Of a DNA stretch of 46,321 nt, positions 1 to 10,540 are shown one piece after another (positions within the stretch are counted from its first letter, which is position 1; the number at the start of each line of letters is the position of its first letter). Origin of the DNA: Deltaproteobacteria bacterium (GTDB lineage Bacteria; Myxococcota; Myxococcia; Myxococcales; 40CM-4-68-19); contig VBKL01000104.1 of assembly GCA_005879805.1 (NCBI GenBank), positions 1-46,321 of the forward strand, written 5' to 3'. The translations under genes were made by a program, and so were the position numbers. The notes under the pieces were generated by a model. The model saw nothing but the letters and a program-made list of their open reading frames with translations, made no database searches and had not been told where the DNA came from.

Positions 1-122
1 GCTCGCGACAGCTCGCCCAGGTCGTGGCCGTGGGTGGTGTCCCGAGGCGAGTAGATCTCCTCGTACTCGGGAGCGCGCTGGTCGTAGTAGCGGAGCAGCA
101 CCGCGTCGTCGTGGGACGTCAC
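1..122 (-). CDS. SAM-dependent methyltransferase, N-terminal fragment (cut by window edge)
   Basis: Only the first 40 codons are inside the window. The reading frame opens with a GTG whose bases overlap the TGA stop of the aminopeptidase upstream of it (GTGA overlap), so the two are translationally coupled. The visible N-terminus contains YYDQRAPEYEEIY, a pattern typical of the opening helix of small class I SAM-dependent methyltransferases. The SAM-binding glycine loop would lie beyond the edge, so substrate and even the class remain inference. Confidence 0.6.
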   Translation of the reverse strand, partial: MTSHDDAVLLRYYDQRAPEYEEIYSPRDTTHGHDLGELSR

Positions 123-1492
123 TTTGCGGTCCGCGCCGACCGCCGCCGCAACCACTCGACGAGCAGGCGCACTCCCGCCCCTGTCCCTCCGCGCGGGTTG
201 TAGCCGCGCTCCTTGTCCAGCGCGCTCGGCCCGGCGATGTCGAGATGAACCCAGGGCGTCTTGCCCACGAAGTGCTGCAGGAAGAGCCCGGCGTTGATCG
301 AGCCGCCATTGCGCCCGCCGGTATTCTTGAGATCCGCGATCGGGCTCTTGATGAGCTCTTCCATGTCGCGGGGAAGCGGCATGCGCCAGATGGGCTCGCC
401 GGCCGCGTCGGCGGCGGAGAGGATCTCGCCCGCCAGCGCGTCGTCGTTGCTGAAGAGGCCCATCATCCAGGGTCCGAGCGCGACCAGGATGGCGCCGGTG
501 AGCGTGGCCAGATCGATCACGGCGGCGGGCTCGCGCTCGCACGCCCAGGCGAGCACGTCGCCGAGGACGAGCCTTCCTTCCGCATCGGTGTTGAGGACCT
601 CCACCGAGGTGCCGTTGCGGCCGACGAGCACGTCGCCCGGCTTGTATGCGGTGCCGCTCGGCAGGTTCTCGCAGGCGCCGAAGTACCCGTCGACGGGAAA
701 GGGCGGCTTCGTCTCTGCCACGACCGACATGGCCGCGATGATGGCGGCAGCGCCCGCCATGTCGGTCTTCATGTTCTCCATCCCCTGCGCCGTCTTGATG
801 GAGAGCCCGCCCGAGTCGAAGGTGATGGCCTTGCCGACCAGCGCGACGCCCTTCGCGCGCGCCGCCGCCTTCCCCGCCGGGACGTAGGAGAGGCGCACGA
901 GCTGCGGCTCCTCGGCGCTGCCCTGGGCGACACCCAGGAACAGATCCATCTTCAGGCGCTCGATCTGCGGCCGGCCGAGGACCTCGATCTTGAGCTTGTG
1001 ATCGCGAGCCACCTTGCGGGCGACCCCGGCGAGCTCCTTGGGAGTGATGCGGCCCGCAGGTTCGTTCACCAGGTCGCGGGCGAGGTTGGTCGCGTCGGCG
1101 ATCTGGCAGCCGAGCTCCGCGGCCTGGGCGAGCGGGGCGCGTGCTCGCGATCCGCCGCCCCGGCGGCCGGTGCGTTCCTCGCGGGCGAGGAGGTGGACGG
1201 AGGCGAGCTTGAGCGGCTTCTTCTCCTGCTTGTAACGGTCGAAGACGTAGGCGCCGAGGGTCGCGCCCTTCTTCTCGTGGGTATGGAGCGATAGCGACTG
1301 CCCCTCCTTGCCGGAAAACTCCTCCTCGGCGGCTACCCGTTTGAGCAGCCCGGAAAGAGCGCGGTCGAGGTCGCCGAAATGGGCGTCGGAGATCTTCTCG
1401 TCGCCGAGGGCCCCTTGGGGGACCAGCACGGCGAGGAGATCGCAATCATGAGCGGGAGGCTTTGCGAAGACGACCTTCGTGTCGAGCGCCAA
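119..1492 (-). CDS. pepA: Leucyl aminopeptidase, peptidase family M17
   Basis: Cytosolic two-metal exopeptidase that removes N-terminal residues from peptides. The M17 catalytic domain is complete: [11 protein letters not shown], the metal/lysine segment [14 protein letters not shown], the DMAGAAA stretch, and the family signature NTDAEGRL followed by VLGDVLAWA. An N-terminal regulatory-type domain of about 150 residues precedes it. The chosen start is TTG (1490-1492) because a GGAGGG Shine-Dalgarno lies six bases upstream. Longer in-frame extensions run antisense into prfA and show no homology. The product is 457 residues, slightly short of the usual 480-500. Its stop overlaps the GTG start of the downstream methyltransferase. 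It is divergent from prfA with about 94 bp between start codons. Confidence 0.93.
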   Translation of the reverse strand: MALDTKVVFAKPPAHDCDLLAVLVPQGALGDEKISDAHFGDLDRALSGLLKRVAAEEEFSGKEGQSLSLHTHEKKGATLGAYVFDRYKQEKKPLKLASVHLLAREERTGRRGGGSRARAPLAQAAELGCQIADATNLARDLVNEPAGRITPKELAGVARKVARDHKLKIEVLGRPQIERLKMDLFLGVAQGSAEEPQLVRLSYVPAGKAAARAKGVALVGKAITFDSGGLSIKTAQGMENMKTDMAGAAAIIAAMSVVAETKPPFPVDGYFGACENLPSGTAYKPGDVLVGRNGTSVEVLNTDAEGRLVLGDVLAWACEREPAAVIDLATLTGAILVALGPWMMGLFSNDDALAGEILSAADAAGEPIWRMPLPRDMEELIKSPIADLKNTGGRNGGSINAGLFLQHFVGKTPWVHLDIAGPSALDKERGYNPRGGTGAGVRLLVEWLRRRSARTAK

Positions 1493-1586
1493 TTCATACC
1501 CTCCGGGAGCGGCGCGTCGTTGTAACACCGTCTCTCGGTCCGCACATTGCGTTCGGCCGCAGGGGCGGCTAGGGTCCGGCGCCCGC

Positions 1587-2677
<1,091 letters not shown>

Positions 2678-2681
<4 letters not shown>

Positions 2682-3598
2682 GCCAGAGCGAAACGGCCAC
2701 CGACGCGCCTGAACGCACGGGCGCGCATGCCCCCTCCCATCTTCCCTCCGTCGGCGAGCTGCTCGAGGCCACCACCGAGCGGATGCGCGCTCCGGAGCTC
2801 CTCAGCGAGGATCCGCGCACGGAGGCGCGCGAACTGGTGGCGTTCGCCCTCGGCGTACTTCCGGCGCAGCTCGAGGCCCGCAAGAACCAGCATCTGAGCG
2901 TTCGCGAGCACGGAGAGTTCTTGCGCGTGCTGCATCGCAGGCTCGCTCTCGAGCCCACGGGCTACATCGTCGGGGCAGTGGAGATCCTCGGATTGCGCTT
3001 CCTGGTGGATCGGCGCGGCTTCATCCCGCGTCTCGATCTTCCGGTCCTCATCGGCGCCGGTCTCGACCGGGTACCGGAAGACGCGCGCGGTTTCGCCCTC
3101 GATCTCGCCTGCGGAATCGGCGCCGCCGGCATCTGCGTTGCGCATGCCAGGCCCGGCTTGCACGTGGATCTCGCCGACGTCTCGGTAGAGGCGATCGACC
3201 TCGCCCGCGAGAATGCCGCGCGGCTCGTCCCGGGCCGCGCCGTCTGCTTCGCGGGCGATCTCTTCGCGCCGCTCCCCCGCGACCGGCGGGGGAGCTATTG
3301 CGTGATCACGGCCAACCCGCCCTGGGTGCCGGACGGAACCGAGCTTCCCGAGGAAGTCATCAACCACGAGCCGGTCGTCTCCTTCTTCGGAGGGCCCGAC
3401 GGGCTCGACGTCGTCCGGCGGCTGGTCACGGAGCTACCCGCCTGGCTCGCTCCGGGCGGCGTCTACGCGCAGGAGTGCGATCCGTCGCAGGTCGCCAAGG
3501 TCATCTCGCTCCTCGAGGCGCAGGGGCTCGGCGAGTGCCGGGCCCACCGCGACCGCGAGGGAATCGAACGCGTCGTCTCCGCGAGGCGCCCGGGCTGA
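2678..3598 (+). CDS. PrmC/HemK-family protein methyltransferase paralogue
   Basis: A 306-residue class I SAM-dependent methyltransferase of the PrmC (HemK) family, overlapping prfA by four bases (ATGA). Visible parts are an N-terminal helical domain, the linker [11 protein letters not shown] at the position of the canonical PRPDTE segment, the SAM-binding loop [12 protein letters not shown], and the catalytic motif NPPW in place of the usual NPPY. Tryptophan for tyrosine and the loss of the PRPDTE glutamate are departures from release-factor methyltransferases, so it may have a different target or be a divergent enzyme. A second, canonical but broken prmC follows five bases later. Family assignment is firm; substrate is inference. 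Confidence 0.85.
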
Positions 3599-3603
3599 CT
3601 CCG

Positions 3604-4240
3604 ATGGGCGAGGCGCAGACTCCATGGACCGTGCGGTCGCTCCTCACCTGGGGCCGCGACTGGCTCGCGCGGCGCGGCGTCGACAATCCGCGGCTCGATG
3701 CGGAGCTGATCGTCGCGCACGCGCTCGGTTGCGATCGCGTCCGGCTCTATACCGAATTCGACAAGCCGATAGCCGCCGAGGAGCTTTCCCGGGCGCGGCC
3801 GCTGTTCGAGCGCCGGGGACAGCGCGAGCCGGTCGCGTACATCCTCGGCGTGAAGGAGTTTTACGGGCGGCCGTTCAAGGTGGGTCCCGGCGTCTTCATC
3901 CCGCGTCCCGATGCCCTCGCATCGCCGGTACGATGCCGTCCTCGCCAACCCGCCGTACGTTGGAACGCACGAGCACGGAAGGCTTGCGCCGGACATCGTG
4001 CAGCACGAGCCGCACGAGGCGCTCTTTGCGGGCGAGCAGGGCCTGGGCGTCGTCCGACGCGTGGTGGAAGACGCGCCGCGCTGGCTGGTTCCCGGGGGTC
4101 TTTTCGCCACTGAGATCGACCCCGGACAGGCGGCGGCAGTCCTCGCCCTCTGCGCCGGTGCAGGGCTTCGCGGAGCCGGAGTAGTTCGCGATCTGGCAGG
4201 CCTTGAAAGGCATGTCGTCGCGCGGGCTTGTCGGGATTAG
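3604..4240 (+). pseudogene. prmC: prmC (RF glutamine methyltransferase) with internal deletion and frameshift
   Basis: The N-terminal part (ATG 3604 to about 3912) reads as canonical PrmC: helical domain, EPVAYILGVKEFYG and PGVFIPRPD. The C-terminal part is in another frame from about 3915 to the TAG at 4238-4240 and contains YDAVLANPPYVG, the catalytic NPPY motif, then the usual QHEPHEALFAGEQGL. The roughly 75-80 residues between them, which should contain the SAM-binding GxGxG strand, are missing. The encoded protein could not bind SAM. It sits between the PrmC paralogue and murA, the normal place for prmC in this gene order. Real deletion or assembly loss cannot be told apart here; several other genes in the window have the same kind of lesion. 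Confidence 0.85.
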
Positions 4241-4249
4241 GATCCGGCG

Positions 4250-5527
4250 ATGGACGCAATCGAGATCCAAGGAGGCCGGCCGCTAAAGGGAGAGGTGACG
4301 GTCAGCGGCTCGAAGAACGCCACCCTTCCGCAGATCGCGGCGGCGTTGCTCGCGCCGGGTCCGAGCATCTTCCACAACACACCGGATCTGGCGGACGTGC
4401 GCACGATGGGCCGCCTCATCGCCCACCTCGGGGCGAAAGTGAGCCGGGGAGCGGAAGTCGGCCCGCATACGCTGCGGGTCGATGCCAGCGAGCTGCCCCG
4501 GCCGGAAGCGCCCTACGACCTGGTCAGGACCATGCGCGCGGCGGTGCTGGTTCTCGGGCCGCTCGTCGCGCGAATGGGGCGGGCGCGCGTATCGCTGCCG
4601 GGCGGCTGCGCCATCGGCGCGCGGCCGATCGATCAGCACTTGAAGGGCCTTTCGGCGCTCGGGGCGCAGATCGAGCTGAGCCACGGCTATGTCGAGGCCA
4701 AGGCGAAGAGGCTACGGGGCGCCAAGGTGCTCTTCGACTTGCCTACGGTCACCGGGACCGAGAATCTGATGATGGCCGCGGCGCTCGCCGACGGCCGGAC
4801 GGTGCTGGAGAACAGCGCTCGCGAACCCGAGGTCTGTGCGCTCGCCAAGGTCCTCGTGCGCATGGGAGCGCGCGTCGAAGGCGCGGGGACTTCGGTCGTC
4901 ACCATCGAAGGCGTGCGGGAGCTGAAGCCGGTCGAAGTCGACGTCATTCCCGACCGCATCGAAGCTGGGACCTTGCTTTGCGCCGCGCTGGTGACGGGAG
5001 GCGATGTCCTGGTCAAAGGCGCTCTCGAGGACGATCTCGATGCCGCCTTGGGGAAGTTGCGCGAGGCCGGAGCCACCATCACGTCGGAACCCGGCGGCCT
5101 GCGCCTGAAGGCGCCCGCCCGCCCCGAGGCGGTGGACTTCATCACCGCGCCGTTTCCGGGGTTTCCCACCGACCTGCAGGCACAGCTGATGGCCTGCCTG
5201 TCCGTCGCCCGGGGCGCCTCGCGGGTGGTGGAGACGGTCTTCGAGAACCGCTTCATGCACGTCCAGGAGCTGCGGCGCATGGGAGCCGAGATCATCGTTG
5301 ACGGCGGCCATACCGCGGTGGTGAGGGGCGTCGAGCGGCTTTCTGGCGCCGGCGTGATGGCGACCGATTTGCGCGCCAGCGCTTCCCTGGTTCTCGCGGG
5401 GTTGCGCGCGGAAGGGACCACGGTGGTTCACCGCGTCTACCACCTCGATCGCGGTTATGAAGCGCTGGAGAACAAGCTTCTGGGGCTCGGGGCGCGCATC
5501 CGGCGCATCCGGGCGCCCGGACCGTGA
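4250..5527 (+). CDS. murA: UDP-N-acetylglucosamine 1-carboxyvinyltransferase
   Basis: Cytosolic enzyme that transfers enolpyruvate from PEP to UDP-GlcNAc, the first committed step of peptidoglycan synthesis and the target of fosfomycin. The 425-residue product is full length. It starts [16 protein letters not shown] followed by SGSKNATLP, the substrate-binding Lys-Asn pair. The catalytic loop [15 protein letters not shown] carries the PEP-binding cysteine at residue 120, so a fosfomycin-sensitive type is expected. FPTDLQAQ and [10 protein letters not shown] are also intact. Start ATG 4250 has AGGA about eight bases upstream and lies ten bases after the broken prmC, probably in the same transcript. 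Confidence 0.97.
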   Translation: MDAIEIQGGRPLKGEVTVSGSKNATLPQIAAALLAPGPSIFHNTPDLADVRTMGRLIAHLGAKVSRGAEVGPHTLRVDASELPRPEAPYDLVRTMRAAVLVLGPLVARMGRARVSLPGGCAIGARPIDQHLKGLSALGAQIELSHGYVEAKAKRLRGAKVLFDLPTVTGTENLMMAAALADGRTVLENSAREPEVCALAKVLVRMGARVEGAGTSVVTIEGVRELKPVEVDVIPDRIEAGTLLCAALVTGGDVLVKGALEDDLDAALGKLREAGATITSEPGGLRLKAPARPEAVDFITAPFPGFPTDLQAQLMACLSVARGASRVVETVFENRFMHVQELRRMGAEIIVDGGHTAVVRGVERLSGAGVMATDLRASASLVLAGLRAEGTTVVHRVYHLDRGYEALENKLLGLGARIRRIRAPGP

Positions 5528-5599
5528 TACCTGAACGTTTGCCGCCATTCTGTGCCCTGAGCTAAGGTCTTATCCGAACCCCCCTGGAGCCCAATTTCC

Positions 5600-6001
5600 A
5601 TGGATTGCCCGCGCGATGATGTCGAGATGACCGAGCTCACCGAGGGAGAGGAGCGCTTCCTCTTCCACTGCAAGGAGTGCGGTGGCTTGTGGCTCGACGC
5701 TGCGGATCTCAACCGCATCCTGCTCCATGCCGGGCTGCAGACGCTCGAAGGCATGGGAGGGCGGGCCAATCCGGACACCGACGCGGGCGAATGCCCGGTC
5801 GACAACGTCGGCTTGCTCGCCGTCGAGAGCCAGCACAAGCGGGATCCCCTCGTGTACGAGACGTGCGAGAGCTGCGGCGGGATCTGGCTCGAATCGGCGG
5901 ATTTCGCCGACGAGGGAACCTCCGCGCGGACGCTCAAGGCCGGGATCGTCGACTTCTTCCGCGAGTTCTCCTCCCACCGGGCGAGCGCGGGCAGCCGGTA
6001 G
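5600..6001 (+). CDS. Double zinc-ribbon protein (zf-TFIIB type)
   Basis: A 133-residue protein made of two copies of the zf-TFIIB zinc ribbon. Each has an N-terminal Cys pair element (CPRDDVEM; CPVDNVGL) followed by CKECGGLWLD or CESCGGIWLE, which supplies the remaining ligands and the diagnostic GG-W-L/E tail. Proteins of this type are common and small, usually without known function; zinc binding is predicted from the cysteines. A GGAG lies about ten bases before the ATG. The downstream lipoprotein starts five bases after its stop, so the two are probably co-transcribed. Confidence 0.8.
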   Translation: MDCPRDDVEMTELTEGEERFLFHCKECGGLWLDAADLNRILLHAGLQTLEGMGGRANPDTDAGECPVDNVGLLAVESQHKRDPLVYETCESCGGIWLESADFADEGTSARTLKAGIVDFFREFSSHRASAGSR

Positions 6002-6005
6002 GCCT

Positions 6006-8018
6006 TTGGCCGTTCTACGTCGCTCTGCGGCGGTGGCGCTCGCGGTCGTGGCGTTGGCCGCGTGCAAGAAGGCGCCCGAGCCGCCACCGGAGGCTCCTCT
6101 TCCGCCCCCGGTGCCCGCTTCCGAGCGGCCGCCGCAGAAAATCGTCGAGATCGAGCCCAACGATTTCCAGCGCGCCCAGGCGGTGCCCGAGCGATGCGTC
6201 ATCGAAGGGACCTTCGAGCCCGAGCGAAGGCGGGTGCCGGACGACGACTGGTATCGGGTGGCGCCGGGGCCCGGGCGGACGCTTTCATTGCGGATCGAGA
6301 TGAACGTTGCCCCACCCGATGCCGGATCGGCGGAGGCGGCGCTCGAGGTGCTCGACCGCGATCGGAACCGATTGCTGCGCACGCGCGTCGTCGCCGGTCA
6401 GCCCGCGCTGATACCGGCGGTGGTTTGCGCGGAAGCATGCTTCGTGCGGGCCTCCAGCGCCGACCGGGCCTCTTATACACTCAGTATCCTCGGGTCTGCG
6501 CCCCGGCCGGATCATGAAATCGAGCCGAACGATCGGCTCATCGACGCGACGCCGCTGCAGCCCGGAGCGCGGATGCAGGGGACCTACGGGTCGCCCGAGG
6601 ACGAGGACTGGTACCGGATCGAGGTGAAGGACCCGAAGCCAGGGCAATTCTTGCGGGTGGAGTTGAGCGGGGTGGCGGGAGTGCGAGCCGAGATGGAGGT
6701 CCGTGGGCTCGATGGGGTCCTGCTCGAGACCGTGCGCGGCGGAACGGTGGGGGGGGGGATCTCGATTCGCGACCTCGCGCTCGTACGGGAGACGGAGGAG
6801 GCGGATGCGGGCGTGACGGCCGTCGACGGTGGAGTTGCGCAGGCGGACGGTGGAGTCGATGGCGGAGTGGCCGCCGCGGGCGCCGTAGACGCGGGAGTGG
6901 GCGCGCTCGACGCCGGAGCGGGCGGGCCCGATGTGGATGGCGGCGGGGCCATCGGCTCGCCTCCCGCTCCGGATGCCAGCGCGTTCGCGGCGCCGGGCCT
7001 TCCGGACGCAGGTGCGATCGCGACGCTCGCTCCGGACGCGGGCTCGCCGGATGCAGGCTCGTCGGATGCGGGCTCGCCGGATGGTGGGGTCGTCGGTGCC
7101 GCTCCTGCTCCACACGGATTCGTCTTCGTGGTGCGTTCCGGTCTGTACCCCGGACCACGGAGCCGGATGCGCGGCGCCGATCCCCGGCTTCCCTACACGC
7201 TATTCGCGGCCCTCGAATCGGGCCCCGATGATCTGGAGATCGAGCCCAACGACGACGCGGCGCACGCGACTCCGATGGGAAGCGGGACCCGCAGTGGCTA
7301 CCTCGCGCCCGCCGGCGACGCGGATTTCTATCGCATCCGCACGGACCAGCCGATGATCTTGCGGGCCGAGGTCTCCGGTCTCGAGCGCGCCGACGTCGAG
7401 ATGCAGGTGCTCGCCGCCAGCCGGGCCGGCGGAAAGCCCACGCTGCTCGCCCGCGCCAACGAGGGCGGCGTCCGCGAGGGCGAGGTGATCCCGGCGCTGT
7501 GGATCCCGGCCGGCGACACGTACATCGCCATCCTCGGGGCGGCGCGGCAGTTGGAAGGAAAGTCGGTCCGCGACGCCGAGGATCGCGATCACCTCTACAA
7601 GCTCACCGCATCGCTCTTTCCCGACGATGGCACCTGGGAGCGCGAACCGAACGACGATCCCGTCCGCACGACCGAAGTGACTCTGCCCGCTGCCATCAAG
7701 GGTTACATCTGGCCGCGCCGCGACCGCGATTGTTTCCGCTTCCACGTTCCGGCGGGATCAGGGACCCTCACCACGCGCGTCTTCCCCGCGCGCGGAATGG
7801 ACCTCCAGCTTCGTCTCTGGGAAATCCACGGCAAGCGCGCCGACGTGATCGGCACCGCCGACGCCGTGCGCGGCGAGGGCGAGGAGGCGATGGTCGCGGT
7901 CCCGGTCCGCGAGGGCGACTACGCCGTGGAAGTGTCGAGCCCGCGCAACAAGGACGCGAGCCCTTCCGAGCAGTACGAGGTCCAGATCCGCCTTGACGGC
8001 CCGGGACTCCCCCAGTAG
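6006..8018 (+). CDS. Lipoprotein with four PPC-type (EPND) domains and a PDAG linker
   Basis: A 670-residue surface lipoprotein. The TTG at 6006, just after the zinc-ribbon stop, gives a lipoprotein signal ending LAVVALAAC, then a Pro-rich tether. Four bacterial pre-peptidase C-terminal (PPC) type beta domains follow, each opening with EIEPND or EREPND and containing a D-D/E-D-W/F-Y/F-R core (about 6150, 6520, 7230 and 7640). Between domains 2 and 3 lies a low-complexity linker rich in DAG and PDAG units (about 6800-7110), characteristic of Myxococcota surface proteins. No peptidase domain is attached, so a binding or structural role is inferred. The alternative of a longer N-terminus is rejected because it would bury the signal peptide. 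Confidence 0.8.
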   Translation: MAVLRRSAAVALAVVALAACKKAPEPPPEAPLPPPVPASERPPQKIVEIEPNDFQRAQAVPERCVIEGTFEPERRRVPDDDWYRVAPGPGRTLSLRIEMNVAPPDAGSAEAALEVLDRDRNRLLRTRVVAGQPALIPAVVCAEACFVRASSADRASYTLSILGSAPRPDHEIEPNDRLIDATPLQPGARMQGTYGSPEDEDWYRIEVKDPKPGQFLRVELSGVAGVRAEMEVRGLDGVLLETVRGGTVGGGISIRDLALVRETEEADAGVTAVDGGVAQADGGVDGGVAAAGAVDAGVGALDAGAGGPDVDGGGAIGSPPAPDASAFAAPGLPDAGAIATLAPDAGSPDAGSSDAGSPDGGVVGAAPAPHGFVFVVRSGLYPGPRSRMRGADPRLPYTLFAALESGPDDLEIEPNDDAAHATPMGSGTRSGYLAPAGDADFYRIRTDQPMILRAEVSGLERADVEMQVLAASRAGGKPTLLARANEGGVREGEVIPALWIPAGDTYIAILGAARQLEGKSVRDAEDRDHLYKLTASLFPDDGTWEREPNDDPVRTTEVTLPAAIKGYIWPRRDRDCFRFHVPAGSGTLTTRVFPARGMDLQLRLWEIHGKRADVIGTADAVRGEGEEAMVAVPVREGDYAVEVSSPRNKDASPSEQYEVQIRLDGPGLPQ

Positions 8019-8044
8019 CGTCCCTCTCGCTCGCAGGTCCGTGA

Positions 8045-8120
8045 GCGGGAATAGCTCAGTTGGTAGAGCATCAGCTTCCCAAGCTGAGGGTCGCCGGTTC
8101 GAATCCGGTTTCCCGCTCCA
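8045..8120 (+). tRNA. tRNA-Gly (anticodon CCC)
   Basis: A complete 76-base tRNA with encoded CCA. The acceptor stem GCGGGAA pairs with TTCCCGC. The D arm is GCTC/GAGC, the anticodon stem TCAGC/GCTGA closes the loop TTCCCAA, and the T arm is GCCGG-TTCGAAT-CCGGT. The anticodon CCC reads GGG. Its 3' half (from the anticodon loop on) is the target of the two integrative elements that follow, and the intact gene is preserved at the left end of the island. Confidence 0.97.
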
Positions 8121-8122
8121 GT
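8076..8122 (+). repeat. Attachment core, copy 1 (inside tRNA-Gly)
   Basis: First of three identical 47-bp copies, running from TTCCCAAGCTGAGG in the anticodon arm to CCGCTCCAGT just past the CCA end. The other copies are at 13021-13067 and 14514-14560, same orientation. Identity over this length is the expected product of site-specific integration into the tRNA 3' end. Confidence 0.93.
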
Positions 8123-8190
8123 TCAAGCTGCTGATTCCCGAGAGATCGACTGTGGAGTCTTGCACGCCGGCACGCGTCGACGCGGAGTCT

Positions 8191-8211
8191 TGCAGCAAGG
8201 ATGCAGCAAAC
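8191..8211 (+). repeat. Arm-type repeat, left end of element A
   Basis: Contains two AGCAA half-sites 11 bp apart (8194 and 8205). It matches 12885-12905 at the far end of the element at 18 of 21 positions. The second half-site begins 83 bp after the core; the matching distance in element B is 84 bp. Presumed binding site for the integrase arm-binding domain or excisionase. Confidence 0.65.
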
Positions 8212-8886
8212 CGCGATGGCGGGAGCTTGTTGATGGCCTCGCGCAGGTCCTCGACGACCAGGTGTCCGTAAGTGCCCGTCGTGGTCTTCACGTCGCGATG
8301 ACGCAGGACACGTTGCACACGATGCGCGTCGACGCGCTCGCGCAAGAGAAGCGTCGCGGTCGTGTGCCGGAGATCGTGGAACCGCATCGGCCGGACCCTG
8401 GCCATCGGCCAGAGCTTCATGCTGCACTTCGGGTACTTGCGCAGCTCGCCATCGCCGTGTCGCTCGATGTGAGATGCACCGCGCTTCTTGCAGCGGCGGC
8501 AGGAGTGCACCCAGTAATCGACCAGGCTGGCGCGCGCGAGTGCGGTCCGCAGCACCTTCTGCGGGTCCGCTTCCTGCGAGCGCATCCGTCCATCCGCAGC
8601 GGGAAACACCAGTTCGCTCTTCGAGGAGCGGAGGGACTCCTCGAGAAACGGCACGAGCGATTCCGCGATCGGGATCGCGTCCGCGTGCCCACCCTTCGTC
8701 GTCTCGCGGTCGTTCTCGACATCATCGAGCGGATTCGGCCCACTCGCGCGGCGTTGACGGCGGCGAGCGGCAATTCCGCCAACGACGTGTCGAGGATGGA
8801 ATCGGTGGGCAGGGGTTCGAGACCAAGCCGCTGCCGCTCGGCACGTCGCTCGAGCTCGCTATGACGAGGCGCGTCCTCCGGTAATT

Positions 8887-8920
8887 GCAAGCGCTTGCGA
8901 AGGGATCGCAAGCGTTGCGA
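8887..8920 (+). repeat. Short direct repeat beside the tRNA-Pro fragment
   Basis: GCAAGCGCTTGCGA at 8887-8900 and GCAAGCGTTGCGA at 8908-8920, 21 bp apart, just left of the tRNA-Pro core. They could be arm-type integrase sites of a tRNA-Pro element, but they also overlap integrase-like coding sequence on the other strand, so the repeat may be incidental. Confidence 0.35.
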
Positions 8921-8933
8921 TGGTCGTTTCGCC

Positions 8934-8979
8934 GCTTGGGGTGCAAGTGCTCGCTGGTTCAAATCCAGTCGCCCCGACC
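8934..8979 (+). other. 3' fragment of a tRNA-Pro(GGG), probable displaced attachment site
   Basis: The stretch reads as the anticodon loop TTGGGGT with a GCAAG 3' stem, a T arm GCTGG-TTCAAAT-CCAGT, and an acceptor strand CGCCCCG-ACC, the pattern of a bacterial tRNA-Pro with anticodon GGG. No matching 5' half (CGGGGCG and D arm) is found upstream, and the terminal A of CCA is missing. It is therefore not a functional tRNA. Such 3' halves are left where an element that targets tRNA-Pro recombines. It marks a second, different integration specificity inside element A. Confidence 0.65.
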
Positions 8980-9053
8980 CGAAGTCGCTCGATTCTTCCC
9001 AGCCTGCGGGCTATCTCCTTTCGGGTTTCCGCGGACACACCCGGCAACTCGCC

Positions 9054-10388
9054 ATGATGCTCCCCCACCTCATTGCTGCAGCGACTGCCGCCCTCGCAGC
9101 CACGTCTGCTCGCGCAGGCCCCAGCTTCGATTGCGCCAACGGTGCCACGCCCACCGAGCGGCTCATCTGCCGAGATGCCGGCTTGTCCGCCCTCGACGTC
9201 GAAGTCGCGGCGGCCTTCCAGGTCGCTCTCGGACGCATTCCGGCAGAGCGCGGAGCGCTGGTCGCGTCCCAGCGGGCATGGTTGTCCGGGCGCGACAATA
9301 CTTGTCGCACAGGGGTCGACTGTCTCGCGGGCGCGTACCGTGACCGGATCGCTGCGCTCGAGGCCGATCCTACGAACGCCGCCGCACCGCTGTGCCGCGC
9401 GATCGCGGAGCGCTACGAAGCGTGGAGCAAGCGAGTCGGGACACAGGGCGGCGCCCGTGGGGCGCGAGGTCCGCTTGGTCTGAAGGACGTCACCGATTCG
9501 GGGGTCAAGGTGTCCGAGCCCGTCGCTGTGCTGACGGACGGCTCGAAGCTCGTGGAGTGGGCGCGCGAACACCATCCACCTTTCGCATTGTCGCAGGAGC
9601 TGGTCGCGAGTTTCTCTCGGCTGTCCCGCGTCGAGGTCGAGAAGCTGCCGGGTGCGGAATACTACGCCGCGAGCACGATCGAGGGCACTGCGCACTGCTT
9701 CAATTCCGTATACTTCATGGTCGGAAGCGGCCAGGCGCGCACGGTCCGGGGGCCTACAAACTGGAGCGACAGCGACGGGAAGGGCTGCGGGGTCGGCAGA
9801 GCGTTCGGCACGGTCGACGGCGTTCCGGTCGCGTTCGAAGAAGCGGACGGAAGCACCATGTTGGAGGGGTCACTCACGGTCTCTTCTTGGGGGAGCGGCC
9901 GCTTCGGTCCAGCGTGCTCGCTCATCGTCAGGCATGCGCCGCTGTTCTCTCTGACCGAAATGACCAACCGCTGGGAGCAGGCGTGCGATGGCTCCCACTG
10001 CAGGGCTCTTCGAAGTGCGGCGCTTGCCCTCGTCGCCGAGGTGCAAGCGGATCCGCGCGACGCCTTGAGGCGAGCGCTGAGCAAGATCTCGCCCGAGCAG
10101 CGATCCGTATTCGAGAATGGGAACGGGCAGCAGCCGAACTCGATGGGCAAGAGAGCGGGGTCTGATGTTGTCCTCGCGCCGGACCAGTTGACGGACGAGA
10201 AGCCCCTGGTGCTTCCGATGCTCGTGGAGAGCACGCTATATCGGGTAACGATTGGTCACGTCACGATCGGGTGGCGATACTTTCCGGATTGGAGAGTGAC
10301 GTTCGAGAGTGTCTCGAGCGGAGCTGCCCCGGCTTCCCTGGCCATCGGCATGAGCCGGGGCGAGTTGCTGGGCGTGACGGTCCATTAA
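9054..10388 (+). CDS. Secreted protein with LprI-like (DUF1311) N-terminal domain
   Basis: A 444-residue exported protein. The ATG at 9054 opens a signal peptide ending SARAG. It is followed by a domain with the hallmark FDCANGATPTERLICRDAGL, LDVEVAAAFQ and a conserved Cys pair further on (CRTGVDCLAGAYRDRI). This is the LprI/DUF1311 family, some of whose members inhibit lysozyme. The remaining 330 residues are Cys-containing and unassigned. It is cargo of element A, with no close operon partner; the next gene begins 152 bp later. The in-frame stretch upstream of 9054 reads through the tRNA-Pro fragment and is not part of the gene. Confidence 0.7.
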   Translation: MMLPHLIAAATAALAATSARAGPSFDCANGATPTERLICRDAGLSALDVEVAAAFQVALGRIPAERGALVASQRAWLSGRDNTCRTGVDCLAGAYRDRIAALEADPTNAAAPLCRAIAERYEAWSKRVGTQGGARGARGPLGLKDVTDSGVKVSEPVAVLTDGSKLVEWAREHHPPFALSQELVASFSRLSRVEVEKLPGAEYYAASTIEGTAHCFNSVYFMVGSGQARTVRGPTNWSDSDGKGCGVGRAFGTVDGVPVAFEEADGSTMLEGSLTVSSWGSGRFGPACSLIVRHAPLFSLTEMTNRWEQACDGSHCRALRSAALALVAEVQADPRDALRRALSKISPEQRSVFENGNGQQPNSMGKRAGSDVVLAPDQLTDEKPLVLPMLVESTLYRVTIGHVTIGWRYFPDWRVTFESVSSGAAPASLAIGMSRGELLGVTVH

Positions 10389-10410
10389 AACACTGGCCGC
10401 GTGCGCGGCG

Positions 10411-10428
10411 GGCGTAGCACCCTACGCC
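10411..10428 (+). terminator. Hairpin after the LprI-like gene
   Basis: GGCGTAG and CTACGCC form a perfect 7-bp stem around CACC, 22 bp after the stop codon. No T-tract follows, so it is at best a weak or factor-assisted terminator. Confidence 0.35.
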
Positions 10429-10540
10429 GCGTGCCGGTAGCGTCCTCTCGGTGTGACCAGGACGGGCGACGTAAGACGGAGCGCGACTTATCCGTCCGTT
10501 CGCCGTCAACAAGAATCGACGGCGGGTACGGCTCGTCGAT

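Larger units (their letters stand above)
8123..8930 (-). pseudogene. Tyrosine recombinase (integrase) of element A, decayed
   Basis: Reads leftward into the attachment core. The C-terminal catalytic domain is recognisable: RFHDLRHTTATLLL (box II Arg and His), VLRHRDVKTTTGTYGHL (second His and the Tyr nucleophile), preceded by TTKGGHADAIPIAESL. Upstream fragments of the same family appear in shifted frames (AERQRLGLEPLPTDS; LAELPLAAVNA; GPNPLDDVE), but the stretch with the first catalytic Arg is missing between GPNPLDDVE and NDRETTKGG (about 8714). At least two deletions plus a frameshift have broken it. The 5' end is truncated at the tRNA-Pro fragment. The frame has no stop before the core and runs on antisense through the tRNA. 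Confidence 0.8.

Noticed and set aside
6800-7110. Tandem repeat resembling a CRISPR or minisatellite
   Set aside because: It is the PDAG-coding linker of the PPC lipoprotein, with no regular spacer structure. No CRISPR array was seen anywhere in the window.
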